Of a stretch of 64,000 bases of DNA, positions 27,201-36,932 are shown piece after piece. The translations under genes and the position numbers were made by a program. Origin of the DNA: Deltaproteobacteria bacterium (lineage in GTDB: Bacteria > JADJOY01); the NCBI GenBank assembly GCA_016713535.1, contig JADJOY010000008.1, positions 1-64,000 of the forward strand. The letters run 5' to 3'. The first letter of the stretch is position 1; each line of letters begins with the position of its first letter. The notes beneath the pieces were generated by a model. The model searched no databases and was not told the origin of the DNA. It worked only from the letters and a program-made list of their open reading frames with translations.

Positions 27201-29011
27201 CGGAGCTCGATCGCCGCCTCGCCAAGCTCGCCGAGCAGCAGAAGACGGTCGAGCAGAAGGCCGAGCAGACCGAGAAGCTGCGCAAGGAGGCGCGCGCCGA
27301 TCAGCGCGACGCGAGCCTGAAGCTCGCCGAGGAGCACGCCAAGGACCTCGAGCAGGAGGTCGCCGAGCTCTCGGGGAAGCTCGCCAAGGAGCAGGACCCC
27401 GGGCAGAAGAAGGCGCTCGAGAAGATGCTCGCCGACGCCCGCCAGGAGCTCGACAAGCAGCGCGACAAGGTCGACAAGCTCGCGCAGGCCAAGGCGCTCG
27501 AGCAGAAGCTCGCCGAGGTCGAGAAGAAGAGCGACGAGGCCAAGTCCTCGGAGGAGAAGAAGAAGGCCGAGGCGGACAAGCAGGAGCTAAAGGAGAAGCT
27601 CGCCACCGTCGAGCGGCAGATCGACGAAGCGCGCCGCGAGGAGCAGCGCCAGCTCGCCCAGAACGTGGCGCGCCTGGCTCGCCGCATCGAGGCGACCAAG
27701 CGCGAGCTCGAGAAGGAGCAGGATCCAGCGACGCGCGAGAAGCTGAAGCAGGAGCTCGAGCGCCTCGAGACCCAGGCCAAGGACCAGCAGCTCGCGCAGG
27801 CCGAGCGCAAGCCCGACGAGGCCAACGCCGAGCAGCGTGACCAGAAGGACCAGCAACAGGACCTCGAGGCGGAGCGCGCCGAGAAGATCGCGGCACTCGA
27901 GAAGGACATCCGCGACAAGCAGGCCGAGCTCGCGAAGACGCAGGACCGCAAGAAGCAGCTCGAGCTCAAGGTCGACCTGCAACGGATGACGGCCGAGGTC
28001 GAGCAGCTCAAGCGCGAGCAGCAGCAGGGCGAGAGCGGCGACACCGAGCTCGCCGCGCAGGATCCCAACGACGCCCAGGACGAGCACGCGCAGACCGAGC
28101 GCGACCGCCTCGAGCGCGAGATGGCCAAGAAGGCCGCCGAGCTCGCGCAGACGAGCGACCCCAAGAAGAAGGTCGACCTCAAGATGGAGCTCGACAAGCT
28201 CAAGGTGAAGGCCGACTCGATCGCGCCCAAGGCCCCGGATCAGGAGGTCCAGGCGCAGATCGACGTGAAGGAGATGGAGATCCAGGCGGCCCAGCAGGCG
28301 GCGGGCCAGGCGCAGACCCCGAAGGAGCGCCAGGAGCAACAGGCGAACATCGACCGGCTCAAGATCCAGCAGGCGGCGCTCAAGGCGCTCGCGGATCAGG
28401 ATCCGGCCAAGAAGGAGTCGCCCGAGCAGCAGAGCGAGGAGCAGCTCAAGTCGGAGATGAACCGGCTACGGCAGAAGATCGCCGAGTCGAAGGACGACCA
28501 GGAGCGCAAGAAGCTCGCCGAGGAGCTCAAGAAGGTGGGCGAGGAGCTCGCCAAGCTCCAGGACGATCCCAAGCGCCTCGCCGAGGAGAAAAAGCAAGCG
28601 GAGGCCGACGCCGCGAAGCTCAAGGAGGCGTTGAGCGCCGCCAAGAGCCAGACCGAGAAGGACGCTCTCAAGGCGGAGGTCTCGAAGGCCGAGGCGAAGG
28701 TCGCCGCGCTCTCGCAGCAGCCCGCCAAGGTCTCGGAGACCAAGAACCAGGAGTCGAAGTCCGACCCCCAGCAGGGCCAGCTCAATCCCAAGCCCGAGGA
28801 GACCAACGATTCCGCCAAGGACGAGAGCGAGGGCAAGGGCAAGGAGCAGAAGGACGACTCGAGCCAGCAGGAGCAGCAGTCGAACGAGGACGCCCAGCGC
28901 GTGCTCGACAGCCTCCCGGGCGAGGAGAACCAGCCCCAGAAGCGCTCGGGCTCCGGTGGCGACGGTCAGGACGGAAAGGGAACCCAGGGTGCCGCGCGCA
29001 TCGACTGGTGA
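24150..29011 (+). CDS. batC: Giant BatC: signal peptide, TPRs and a coiled coil of about 1,400 residues
   Basis: About 1,620 residues if one frameshift near 24690 is bridged. The ATG at 24150 gives a signal peptide (WLVAGSLVASGATAARA) and then about three TPR units (residues 33-136: AVVEYQAGRFDQARKYLEEA, VNYNLGNVYYRLGLYDRA, ARAQYNLGNAYFRLGDLKEA), which is a normal BatC. A Gly/Ser/Ala-rich linker follows. The rest is an uninterrupted Lys/Glu/Gln/Ala coiled coil to 29011. Ordinary BatC proteins are a few hundred residues. The coiled coil contains about eleven copies of a degenerate helix-turn-helix unit of the form AELAKxxDPxxKxxLExEL, seen near 26433, 26582, 27029, 27395, 27722, 27945, 28159, 28315, 28495 and 28645. 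If the frame break is real, the coiled coil would start at ATG 24719 as a separate protein. Confidence 0.8.
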
Positions 29012-29018
29012 GACGCGG

Positions 29019-30605
29019 GTGACGAGGGCGAGGATCGCGGCGTCGCGCTGGACTCGCGCCGCCGTGCTCGCGCTGGTGGCGCTCGTCGCGAGCGTCGCGG
29101 CCGAGGCTCGCCCTCGGCCCGAGGCGCCCGACGGCCGGCCCGCGATCGACCTCCACGGGCGCCGCGAGCGCGCCCAGCGCGACGCCGGCGGCGCCGACGA
29201 GGGCGCGGGCGGCACGGCCGCGCCGCTCGAGGCGGTGGGCGAGGGAGGGCGCGTGTTCCTGCGCGCGCGCGTCTCCGAGCACACGCCCTACGTGGGGCAG
29301 CAGGTGGTGCTCACCATCCAGATCCTGAGCGCGGTGCCGATCTACAAGCTCGAGTTCCAGGCGCCGCAGCTCGTCGGGATCAAGCAGGCGCAGACGTTCG
29401 TCGAGTCCGATTACTCGACCAACGACGGCGGCGTCGCCTACCGCGTCCACGAGTACCGGGCACCGCTCTTCGCGACCCGGGCGGGCGCCGTCGAGATCGG
29501 CCCCGCCTCGTTCACCTGTCGGGTCAAGCTCGGCGCGAGCGGCGACTCGTCGGGCTCGATGTTCGACGACTTCTACAGCGGCCGCTCGATCCCGGGCGAG
29601 GGTCGGACCGAACCGATCCGGCTCGACGCCCGACCCGTCCCGAGCGGCGCGCGCATGCCGGTGGGAGCCACCGAGATCAGCGCCGCGATCGCGCCGGTCA
29701 CGGTCAAGAAGGGCCAGCCCGCGACCCTCACCGTCGAGGTCAAGAGCTACGGCGACGACGCCGCCATCGACGAGCCGCGGGTGGGTGGGCTCGAGGGCTT
29801 CCAGGTCGTCGCCGACCGCCCGGCCACCGAGTGGGTCGCCGAGCCGAGCGGGGCGTTCCGGGTGCGCAAGGTGTTCAAACTCGCGCTGCTCGGGAAGACC
29901 GCGGGGCAGTATTCGCTGCCCGCAGTGACCGTGAGCTACTTCGACCCGAGCGCCGGCAAGCTCAAGGAGGCGGCCAGCGAGCTGCTCGCGTTCCGGGTCG
30001 GCCGCACCCTGCCGGCCGACGCCAAGAGCGCGCGAGGCAAGGGCGGGCTGGGCGATGACGAGACCGAGGTGGTGCGCAGCGTCCGCACCGCGGTCCCGAG
30101 CGCGGTGGTGGTCGACCCGCTCGCCGGCCCGGGGGCGGTCGGCGGAGGTCTCGCGGGTGCGGGGCTCGCGGGCTCGATCGGCGCCATCGTGGTCGCGAGG
30201 CGCTCCCGCCGCGCCGCAGCCGATCCGCGCTGGGCTCGCGAGCGCAGCGCCATGCGTCGCGCCCGGCAGGAGCTCGCCGCGGCCGCCAAGGCGAGCGGGG
30301 ATGGGCGCGCCTTCCACGAGCAGGTCGGGAAGGTGGTGCGCGAGCTCGTGGCCGCGAAGGTCGACCTCCCGCCCGGCGTGCTGACGCCCGAGGAGGTCGA
30401 GGCGCGGCTCACCGCCGGCGGCCTCGCGAAGACCACCGCGTCCGAGGTCCGCGAGCTGCTCGTCACCTGCGAGCTCAGACGCTGGGCGCGCGGCAACGAT
30501 GGCGGCGCGGACGGCGCGGCGCGCGAGGCGCTGATCGAGCGCGCGCGTGGGCTCTTGACCCGCGTCGACGAGGAGCTCGAGCGGCCCGCCAAGGAGGCGT
30601 CGTGA
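29019..30605 (+). CDS. batD: BatD, oxygen-tolerance beta-rich membrane protein
   Basis: 528 residues from the GTG at 29019, chosen because a signal peptide follows directly (AAVLALVALVASVAAEA); the frame is open further upstream but overlaps batC. The periplasmic part has BatD beta-domain features: RVSEHTPYVGQQVVLTIQI and VGLEGF-type segments, and then AGQYSLPAVTVSYFDPSAGK. One membrane helix follows (about GGGLAGAGLAGSIGAIVVA). The cytoplasmic tail is helical (FHEQVGKVVRELVAAKVDL). BatD proteins belong to the aerotolerance complex. The gene follows batC by 7 bp and its stop overlaps batE. The frame is intact. Confidence 0.88.
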   Translation: MTRARIAASRWTRAAVLALVALVASVAAEARPRPEAPDGRPAIDLHGRRERAQRDAGGADEGAGGTAAPLEAVGEGGRVFLRARVSEHTPYVGQQVVLTIQILSAVPIYKLEFQAPQLVGIKQAQTFVESDYSTNDGGVAYRVHEYRAPLFATRAGAVEIGPASFTCRVKLGASGDSSGSMFDDFYSGRSIPGEGRTEPIRLDARPVPSGARMPVGATEISAAIAPVTVKKGQPATLTVEVKSYGDDAAIDEPRVGGLEGFQVVADRPATEWVAEPSGAFRVRKVFKLALLGKTAGQYSLPAVTVSYFDPSAGKLKEAASELLAFRVGRTLPADAKSARGKGGLGDDETEVVRSVRTAVPSAVVVDPLAGPGAVGGGLAGAGLAGSIGAIVVARRSRRAAADPRWARERSAMRRARQELAAAAKASGDGRAFHEQVGKVVRELVAAKVDLPPGVLTPEEVEARLTAGGLAKTTASEVRELLVTCELRRWARGNDGGADGAAREALIERARGLLTRVDEELERPAKEAS

Positions 30606-31432
30606 GCGAGGGGTGCGGACGGTGGGTGCGGGGGATGGCGCTCGCCGCGCTGGTCGCCGCGATGGCCGTGCGCGGTGGCGTGGTGCTGGCGGCGGCCGAT
30701 GCGGGCTCGCCGACGGCGGCGGCGCGCGACGTACTGGCCAAGGACTACGCCGCCGCGGTCCAGGCCTATCTCGACGGGCAATACGAGCGCGCGCAGGGGC
30801 TCTTCGAGGGCCTCCTCGCGGCGGGCTGGCGCAACGGCCCGCTCTACTTCAACCTCGGCAACACCTACTTGCAGCGCGACTCGCTCGGCGAGGCGATCCG
30901 CGCCTATCGTCGCGCCGAGCTCTTCATGCCGCGGGACTCGGACCTGCGCCACAACCTGGCGCTCGCGCGCGGGCAGGTGGCGGAGCCGGTCGGGGCCAAG
31001 GGGCCGCTCTACGCGCTGCGCAGCATCGCGTTCTGGTACGACCTCGCCACCCATCGCGAGCTCGCCCTCGCCACCGTCGCGGCGTGGGTGGTGGTGTGCG
31101 CGATGGTGGCGTGGAACGTCGCCTCGCGCAGCCTCGCGAGCGGGGTCGCGGCCGCCGTGGGGCTCGGGCTGCTCGGCCTGGTAGGGGGCTCGTGGGCGGT
31201 CAAGCACTACGAGCTGACCCGCGTCGACGCGCAGGTGGTGGTGAACGGCGACGCGGACGCACGCGGCGGGCCGAGCGCCGGTCAGGCGGTGGCGTTCACG
31301 GCGTCGGAGGGCACCGAGGTCACGGTGCTCGCGAGCGAAGGCGCCTACCGCCGCGTGCATCGCGCCGACGGCCGCGAAGGATGGATCCGGACCGATCAGC
31401 TCGCCCCGGTCCGCCTCGGCGACGACGACTGA
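30602..31432 (+). CDS. batE: BatE, TPR and SH3-like membrane protein
   Basis: 276 residues starting at a GTG within the batD stop. A signal peptide is followed by a TPR pair (AVQAYLDGQYERAQGLFEGL, GPLYFNLGNTYLQRDSLGEA; about residues 48-110). Next come two membrane helices (ALATVAAWVVVCAMVAWNV and VAAAVGLGLLGLVGGSWAV), and then an SH3-like domain (EGTEVTVLASEGAYRRVH, GREGWIRTDQLAPV, about 233-271). This is the standard BatE architecture. It is the last Bat gene, and a reverse-oriented family A repeat starts a few bases after its stop and may act as a 3' stabiliser or terminator. Confidence 0.92.
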   Translation: MSEGCGRWVRGMALAALVAAMAVRGGVVLAAADAGSPTAAARDVLAKDYAAAVQAYLDGQYERAQGLFEGLLAAGWRNGPLYFNLGNTYLQRDSLGEAIRAYRRAELFMPRDSDLRHNLALARGQVAEPVGAKGPLYALRSIAFWYDLATHRELALATVAAWVVVCAMVAWNVASRSLASGVAAAVGLGLLGLVGGSWAVKHYELTRVDAQVVVNGDADARGGPSAGQAVAFTASEGTEVTVLASEGAYRRVHRADGREGWIRTDQLAPVRLGDDD

Positions 31433-31439
31433 CCGGCCC

Positions 31440-31575
31440 GCGCGGTGTCTCGGCGGGACTCGAGCCTCTCCGTCCGGGACGCTCACGGGAGCCCCGTCGT
31501 CCCTGCGACGGGGGATGGAACTCCCGTCGCCACGAGGGCCTCGTAGCGCGGGGGGCTCCGCCCCCCGCGGCGCCT
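31440..31575 (-). repeat. Family A hairpin repeat, copy 3 (reverse orientation)
   Basis: Read on the minus strand, the core at 31575-31504 has the same three hairpins, with central stem CGCTACGAG/CTCGTGGCG held by a G-T pair. The partly conserved extended tail runs to about 31440. It lies directly downstream of batE (stop 31432) and also downstream of the converging ferredoxin gene (stop at 31658). Confidence 0.8.
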
Positions 31576-31657
31576 CGGACTCGCTCGGTTTCCTCACAGG
31601 CTCGGAGGGGCCGCCTCGCGGCGGTCCCTCGTGCGCCTTCCGCGCGGGCGGCCGGGG

Positions 31658-31900
31658 TCAGGCCCGGATCTTGATGCGGTCGAGCGCGGCGGCCGAGGAC
31701 CAGCCGAGCTCGATCTCCGCCTCGCTGCGGGCGCGGTTCACGATCGCGAGCGTCGGGCACACGTCGGCGCAGGAGCCGCAGTCGACGCACATCGCTTCGT
31801 TGATCGCGTACTTCTTGGGGCCGGGACGGATGGCATCGAGAGGGCACTCGCGGCGGCAGGCGTCGCACGCGATGCAGTCGTCGGTGATGTAGTGGAACAC
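31658..31900 (-). CDS. 2x[4Fe-4S] ferredoxin
   Basis: An 80-residue ferredoxin from the GTG at 31900, with two complete cluster motifs: CIACDACRREC (Cys 9, 12, 15, 19) and CVDCGSCADVC (Cys 38, 41, 44, 48), each followed by Pro. The first half starts VFHYITDD as in classic clostridial-type ferredoxins. The frame is open upstream to 32017, but that part is arginine-rich and crosses a 24-bp inverted repeat, so it is probably leader. It lies downstream of the radical SAM gene on the same strand. An electron-donor role for that enzyme is possible but only inferred. Confidence 0.88.
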   Translation of the reverse strand: MFHYITDDCIACDACRRECPLDAIRPGPKKYAINEAMCVDCGSCADVCPTLAIVNRARSEAEIELGWSSAAALDRIKIRA

Positions 31901-31975
31901 CGGGTCGCTCCGGAGGTCGTGGCGCACGCGCCGAGGGGGTCCGTGCTCCAACGGTGCCGCGCGAGCCACCCGAAA

Positions 31976-31999
31976 CGTATGGCGTGAACACGCCATACG
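31976..31999. promoter_or_regulatory. 24-bp perfect inverted repeat (operator or terminator)
   Basis: CGTATGGCGTG, then AA, then its exact reverse complement CACGCCATACG. It lies between the radical SAM stop (32014) and the ferredoxin start (31900), both on the minus strand. The two-base centre is too small for a stable RNA loop and no T-tract follows, so a dimeric repressor site upstream of the ferredoxin is more likely than an intrinsic terminator. Confidence 0.6.
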
Positions 32000-32013
32000 G
32001 TCACGCGCCGGCC

Positions 32014-33069
32014 TCAAACCGGGCGCTTGAAGACGTCACACCGCTCGCACACCACCGGCTCGCCCGCCGGCAGCGGGTCGCCCCGGAACACCGCGCGCAT
32101 GCGCCGCGCCCGCGGCGAGCGCCGCACCTCGTCGGGGCCCGAGGTGAAGACGTTGCCGACGTCGTGGCGTTCGTCGAACGTGCAGCAGCACGGCGGCGCC
32201 GAGCCGGTCGGCGAGACGACCAGCGCCTTCCACAGCCACCAGCAGTGGCGGTCCTCGAGGTACGGCTCGGCGGCGAAGTAGCCGCGAGCCTCCGGCCAGC
32301 GCGGGTCGTCGACCAGCCAGGCGAGCTTGTCGGGCGCGCTGCGCCCCTCGTGGGGACTCTCGTTCGGTCCGCCGAGCCCACCGGCTCGAACGTCGAGCTC
32401 GACTCCCAGCTCACGCGCCTTGGCGCGCGCCGCCTCCACCTCGTGCTGGTTGTGGCGAAACACCAGGAACTGCCACGAGACGTGAGGGCGACGCGAGCCC
32501 AGCGCGTTCCGCGCCGCGACCAGGCGCTCGACGTTGCCGAGCACGGTCGCGAGCTCGCCTCGGACGCGGTAGCGCTCGTACGACTCCTGGCTCGCGCCGT
32601 CGATCGAGAACGTCGCGTGCGACAGCCGCGCCTCGACCAGCGCGCGTGCCAGGTCGTCGGGCAGGTGCATGCCGTTCGTCGAGATCGCGGTCCAGAGCCC
32701 TCGGGACTCGGCGTAGGCGATCAGCTCCGCCGCTCTGGGGTGGAGCAGGGGCTCGCCCCAGTCGGTCAGGAAGAGCCGCAGCGCGGTCCGCCTGTAGCGA
32801 TCGACGATGGCCTGGAAGTCCTCGGCGCGGATGTGCTGCCGTGTGCGCCCCGGCGCCGCGATGCCCGTCGGGCAGAGCGGGCAACGAAGCTGGCAGTGGG
32901 TCGTCAGCTCGACGACCAGCGTGGTGGGGTCGCCGAGCGGGTCGCGGGTGCGTAGCCGGTAGCCCAGCTCGGCGAGCGCGGCGTTGGCGAGCTTCGCCGC
33001 GCCGTAGTGGCGGGCCAGGTCGCGCGCGCGCTCGCGAAGGCCGGCCGCCGGGATTGCCAGGGCGGTCAC
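32014..33069 (-). CDS. Radical SAM enzyme with SPASM-like C-terminus
   Basis: 351 residues from a GTG that overlaps the stop of the O-antigen ligase gene. The radical SAM signature CQLRCPLC (Cys 59, 63, 66) is preceded by VVELTTHC, and the motifs LTDWGEPLLHP and ISTNGMHL follow. The C-terminus holds extra cysteines (PPCCCTF and CERCD near the end), as in SPASM enzymes that bind auxiliary Fe-S clusters. Such proteins in polysaccharide loci may modify sugars or carrier lipids, but no substrate can be named. It is coupled to the ligase upstream and to the ferredoxin downstream. Cytoplasmic. Confidence 0.88.
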   Translation of the reverse strand: MTALAIPAAGLRERARDLARHYGAAKLANAALAELGYRLRTRDPLGDPTTLVVELTTHCQLRCPLCPTGIAAPGRTRQHIRAEDFQAIVDRYRRTALRLFLTDWGEPLLHPRAAELIAYAESRGLWTAISTNGMHLPDDLARALVEARLSHATFSIDGASQESYERYRVRGELATVLGNVERLVAARNALGSRRPHVSWQFLVFRHNQHEVEAARAKARELGVELDVRAGGLGGPNESPHEGRSAPDKLAWLVDDPRWPEARGYFAAEPYLEDRHCWWLWKALVVSPTGSAPPCCCTFDERHDVGNVFTSGPDEVRRSPRARRMRAVFRGDPLPAGEPVVCERCDVFKRPV

Positions 33070-34657
33070 GCAGGCACGGCTTCGGGCACCGGCGCCACGG
33101 ACGCCGCCGGCGGCAGCGTCAGCACCTTCGCCTGCGCCCCACGCGGCACGATCGCGCCCTCGTCGATGCCCCACTGCCAGATCCCCGAGAGCACGCCCGG
33201 AAGCATGTAGAAGAACTCGAGGATCGTGCCGTAGGAGAACTCGGACAGCATGTTGTGCGTGAAGAGCCCGACGTTGGACGCGAGGAACCAGGTGCCGAGC
33301 GCCGCCACCCACTCGTGGCGGCAGCGCATGCATTGCACCGAGGTCCTGAGGTACCGGTAGAGGAAGTAGATGTAGAGCGTGAGCCCGAAGATCCCGAGCT
33401 CGGCGGCGGTCATCAGGTACTTGTTGTGGATCGGGATGATGAACTTCTTGTGCTCGAAGAGGCGGACCTCGACCTCGTACCAGCATTCGCGCGGCACACC
33501 GTTCGGGAAGTACTGGTCGAGCTGCTCGGCGGCGTTGTTGGCGCCGACACCCATGACCGGGTGCGCGGTGATCATTCGCACGCCCACCCCGAGCATGTGC
33601 CAGCGCGAGGTGGTGGCGGCCGCCGGCGAGTCGGTGATGCGCTTCGCGATCACGTTGCTCGGGCCCAGCAGGAAGCCCGCGGAGGCGAAGGCCACGCCGA
33701 GGATCACCAGCGCGAGGACGGTCGTGGAGATCAGCCGGCGGCGGTAGAGCAGCAAGGTCACCACCGCCATCGACAGCGTCACCGAGAGCCAGCCACCGCG
33801 CGAGAACGTGAACACGGTCCCGGCCAGGCTGAGCACGATCCCGACCAGGCTCAGCATCCTCACCCACACGTTCTTCGAGAAGTAGAGGAGGATCATGGCC
33901 ATCGGCATGACCATCTCGTAGAAGTGGCACTGGACGTTGTGGGGGCCGATCGTGCCCGTGGCGCGGAAGATGTTCTCGCCGGCGATGCGCTGCCAGTCGT
34001 ACTTGATGATGCCGAACACCGAGACCGCGCCCTTGATGAAGTAGGACGTGACGTTGAGCCCGCCTTGCAGGATCAGATCGAAGAGCAGGCAGCCGAGGGT
34101 CAGGAAGATCGAGCGGCGGTCGGTGATGTGGCTCGAGGCCCACGCGAAGATCAGGAAGAACTTCACGTGCATGAGGATGTTCCAGGCGGCCAGCGACTTG
34201 TCGGGCGCGACGATGATCGTCGACGCGCGCCAGATCAGGCACATCAGGTAAGGCACGAAGATCGGCGACCGCACGAACCGCGCCTTGCCGAGGGCGAGCT
34301 CGGCGAACCACCACACGAACAGCACCAGGGCGGCATGTCCGAGATGTAGGCGACCAGACCGTCCGGGTTCTCGCCGAAGAAGAAGGTCGGCGTGAGCGTC
34401 ACCCACTTGGCCGCGCCGAGCGGCACGGTCAGCAGGTAGAAGGTCCACAGCGCGAGGGCGCTTCTCGGGAGCGCCAGGAACACCACGCCGGCCGTGAAGC
34501 CGACCATCACCAGGATCATCCACAGCGGCGAGAACTGGGTGGCCACCGCGGTCAGGAAGAACATCGCCACGAAGACCAGCGTGAACGCCACGGCCGAGAG
34601 GCCGTCGAATTTGAATCCAGTCAGCTCGCGGAGCGCGGCGGCGCGGGGCAAGGGCAC
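33066..34657 (-). CDS. O-antigen ligase/polymerase-like membrane protein, frame disrupted near 34335
   Basis: About 530 residues with ten or more hydrophobic segments. The N-terminal part (from GTG 34657: VPLPRAAALRELTGFKF, then SAVAFTLVFVAMFFLTAVA) is in one frame to about YISDMP. The remainder (ALVLFVWWFAELALGKARF onwards) is in another, so one indel near 34335 must be bridged. The Wzy_C/WaaL family signatures are present: TFSRGGWLSVTLSM and IHNKYLMTAAELGIFGL in the large periplasmic loop. It should polymerise repeat units or ligate a glycan to its carrier on the periplasmic face. It forms an operon with the radical SAM gene. Upstream lies a divergent promoter gap. Confidence 0.85.
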
Positions 34658-34844
34658 CTCGGGGGAGACGTCGGGTCCGGACGGCCGATTCGAGAGGGTG
34701 AGAATACCCGAACGATTGTGCCACTCGCGACGGCGGCATGGCCACGGCTGGCACGCCACTCGCTTGCCGACCGGAGGCGAAGCCGGTACACCTCCGATTT
34801 TGCCTCGTTCCCGCCTCGACGTCTCCCCACGCGCCGGACTTTCC

Positions 34845-36224
34845 ATGCGAAACCTCTCTCGCGCCGCGGCCGCCAGCCTGCTGATCCTGCTCTCGCTGGC
34901 GGTCACGAGCTGCCTCCACATCGATCGCCCGACGGTGCTCACGGTCACACCGAGGAGGGGCAGGCGGGGACCGAGGTCGTCATCAGCGGCAGCAAGTTCG
35001 TCGACGACTTCTCACGCACCCGGGTGTTCTTCGGCGGCGTGCTGACCCCGCCCGGGCTCATCCGGTCGATCACCGAGGACGAGATCCGCGTCCGCGTTCC
35101 GTCCGGCTCCGTGACCGGCGACGTGCTGGTCACGGTGGGCGGCGTCGAGAGCGGTCGCGCGCCGTTCCGGGTGATCGGCCCGTGGCTGCTGGCGGGAACC
35201 TCGAACGCCGACGGCGTGACCGTGTTCGACACCCACACCGGTCTGGTCGAGGGCGTGGTGCCGACCTCGAGCGCGCCGCGCGCGATCCGCTTCGCGCCGG
35301 ACGGCAGCTTCGCGTGGCTCCTCGGCGACGACTCGGAGGGCGGCTACGTGCAGCGCTTCCTGTCGGACAGCCGCTCCGTCGAGGCCCGCGTGGACGTGGC
35401 CGCGTCGCCCACCTGTGTGGCGTTCGACACCCTCGCACCGCTCGTCGTCGACCTTCCGAGTGCTCGCCTCGAGGCGTGGGTCGGCCATCCCGACGGCACC
35501 ATCGAGATCGTCGATCCGTCCGCACCGGCGGTCCGCACCACGTTCGCGGCCGGCACCTCGGTCGCGGCGCTCGAGCTCACCACCGACGGCAAGATCGCCC
35601 TGGCTCTCGAGCCAGAAGCCGGCGCTCCAGCTCATCGACGCCGACGCGGCGACGCCCGTCGAGCTGGCGCGTCTCGACCTCGGTCCGAATCCCGGGCCGC
35701 TCATCCTCAACCCGCTCACGTCGCGGGCCTACGTGCTGGAGCGGGCCGACGCGAAGGTCGCGTTCGTCGACCCCGTCAACAAGACCATCACCAACCGCCT
35801 CGCCATCGGCCCCGACCCGATCGACATGGTGCTGAGCGGCACCAACCTCTACGTGCTGAGCCGCGCCAACCACACCGTCGAGGTGCTCGACGCGACCGGC
35901 GCCACGATCATCGCGACCATCCCCGTCGCCACCGACGCCACGCGCCTCGCGGTGCTGCCCACCGCCACCCAGACGCTGGTGTGGGCCGCCACCGACTCGA
36001 ACGTCCTGCGTGGCTACGACCAGCTCGACAACACCGAGAAGAAGACGATCGCCGTGGCCCCGAACATCGTCGCGTTCCGGCCGCTGATCGGGACCACCGG
36101 CTCGTTCCTGCTCGCCGCCCACGCCACCGCTCCCGGCCAGCTCTCGTTCATCGACCAGCCCGACACCGCGCTGCGCGTCACGACCCTGAACGGCACCCCC
36201 ACGGTGCTCGCCGTCCAGCCCTGA
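34845..36224 (+). CDS. Lipoprotein with IPT/TIG domain and YVTN-type beta-propeller, two frame disruptions
   Basis: About 459 residues when two indels (near 34953 and 35610) are bridged. The ATG at 34845 gives a lipoprotein signal ending VTSC (Cys23). An IPT/TIG domain follows (EGQAGTEVVISGSKFVDD, IRVRVPSGSVTGDVLVTVGG). Next come repeated YVTN-like blades (VTVFDTHTGLVEGVV, IEIVDPSAPAVRTTF, VAFVDPVNKTITNRLAIG, VEVLDATGATIIATI). Such surface lipoproteins bind partners or ligands; no enzyme motif is seen. Homology is intact around both breaks. It is divergent from the O-antigen ligase. The outer-membrane location is inferred. Confidence 0.8.
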
Positions 36225-36230
36225 CGGCCC

Positions 36231-36932
36231 GTGAGCCGCGGGCACCGGAAGCTCGCGGGTCCGCGAGCGGCGCCGACGCCGAGCAGGGCGAAGCCGCCGC
36301 GGGCGGTGGTGGGTGTCGTGGAGAGTGGCAACTCGGCGGTGCTCGTCACCGTGGACGCCGGCGGTGAGCTCCTCGATCGCCGCCGGGTCGATCTGACGCC
36401 GCCCGGGACCCCGACCCATCCGCACCACCACGAGGGATCGTGGGCGGTGGGCCGCTACCGCACCAGCCCCTGGGCACGCGAGATCTCGCTGACGGAGGCG
36501 ATCGCGCTGGTCGAGCGCGTGCGCGCCAGCGCCGAACGCGGCGCCCGCGAGGCCCTCGACGCGCTCGCTGCCGCCGTGCCGGTGCCGATCGAGCGGATCG
36601 CGCTCAGGGTGTGCCCCGAGCTGCCTCCGACCACCGAGGCGTGCATCGCGGACAACCACGCGCAGACGGTCGCCGACTCCGTCATGTACCCGCGAGCGCT
36701 TGCGCTCGCGGGCGAGGCCCGCGGCTGGTCGGTCGACTGGTACGACCGCGACGCCGTGCACCGTGAGGCGTCGCAGGCCGTGGATGGCGAAGACCTCGAT
36801 GCGCTGCTGAGCGCGATGGGGCGGTCGATTGGCGCTCCCTGGCAAGCCGCCCACAAGCTCGCCGCGATCGCGGCGATCGTCGCGCTGGGAAGACCGCGGG
36901 TCCGCGCCGCGAAGGACCGAAGCGGCGCCTGA
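36231..36932 (+). CDS. Conserved-looking protein of unknown function
   Basis: 233 residues from a GTG 7 bp after the lipoprotein stop. After a basic N-terminus, the core has an alternating beta pattern VVGVVESGNSAVLVTVDAGG, then a His-rich PTHPHHHEGSWAVGRY, SLTEAIALVERV, and LPPTTEACIADNHAQTVADS. The first strands resemble those of RNase-H/actin-like folds, but the active-site acids cannot be assigned. There is no signal peptide and there are no helices. Composition and codon pattern look genuinely coding. I do not recognise the family with confidence. It may be co-transcribed with the lipoprotein gene. Confidence 0.65.
   Translation: MSRGHRKLAGPRAAPTPSRAKPPRAVVGVVESGNSAVLVTVDAGGELLDRRRVDLTPPGTPTHPHHHEGSWAVGRYRTSPWAREISLTEAIALVERVRASAERGAREALDALAAAVPVPIERIALRVCPELPPTTEACIADNHAQTVADSVMYPRALALAGEARGWSVDWYDRDAVHREASQAVDGEDLDALLSAMGRSIGAPWQAAHKLAAIAAIVALGRPRVRAAKDRSGA

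Noticed and set aside
31976-31999. Inverted repeat as an intrinsic terminator
   Set aside because: A loop of only two bases and no T-tract on either side make a DNA-binding site more likely.
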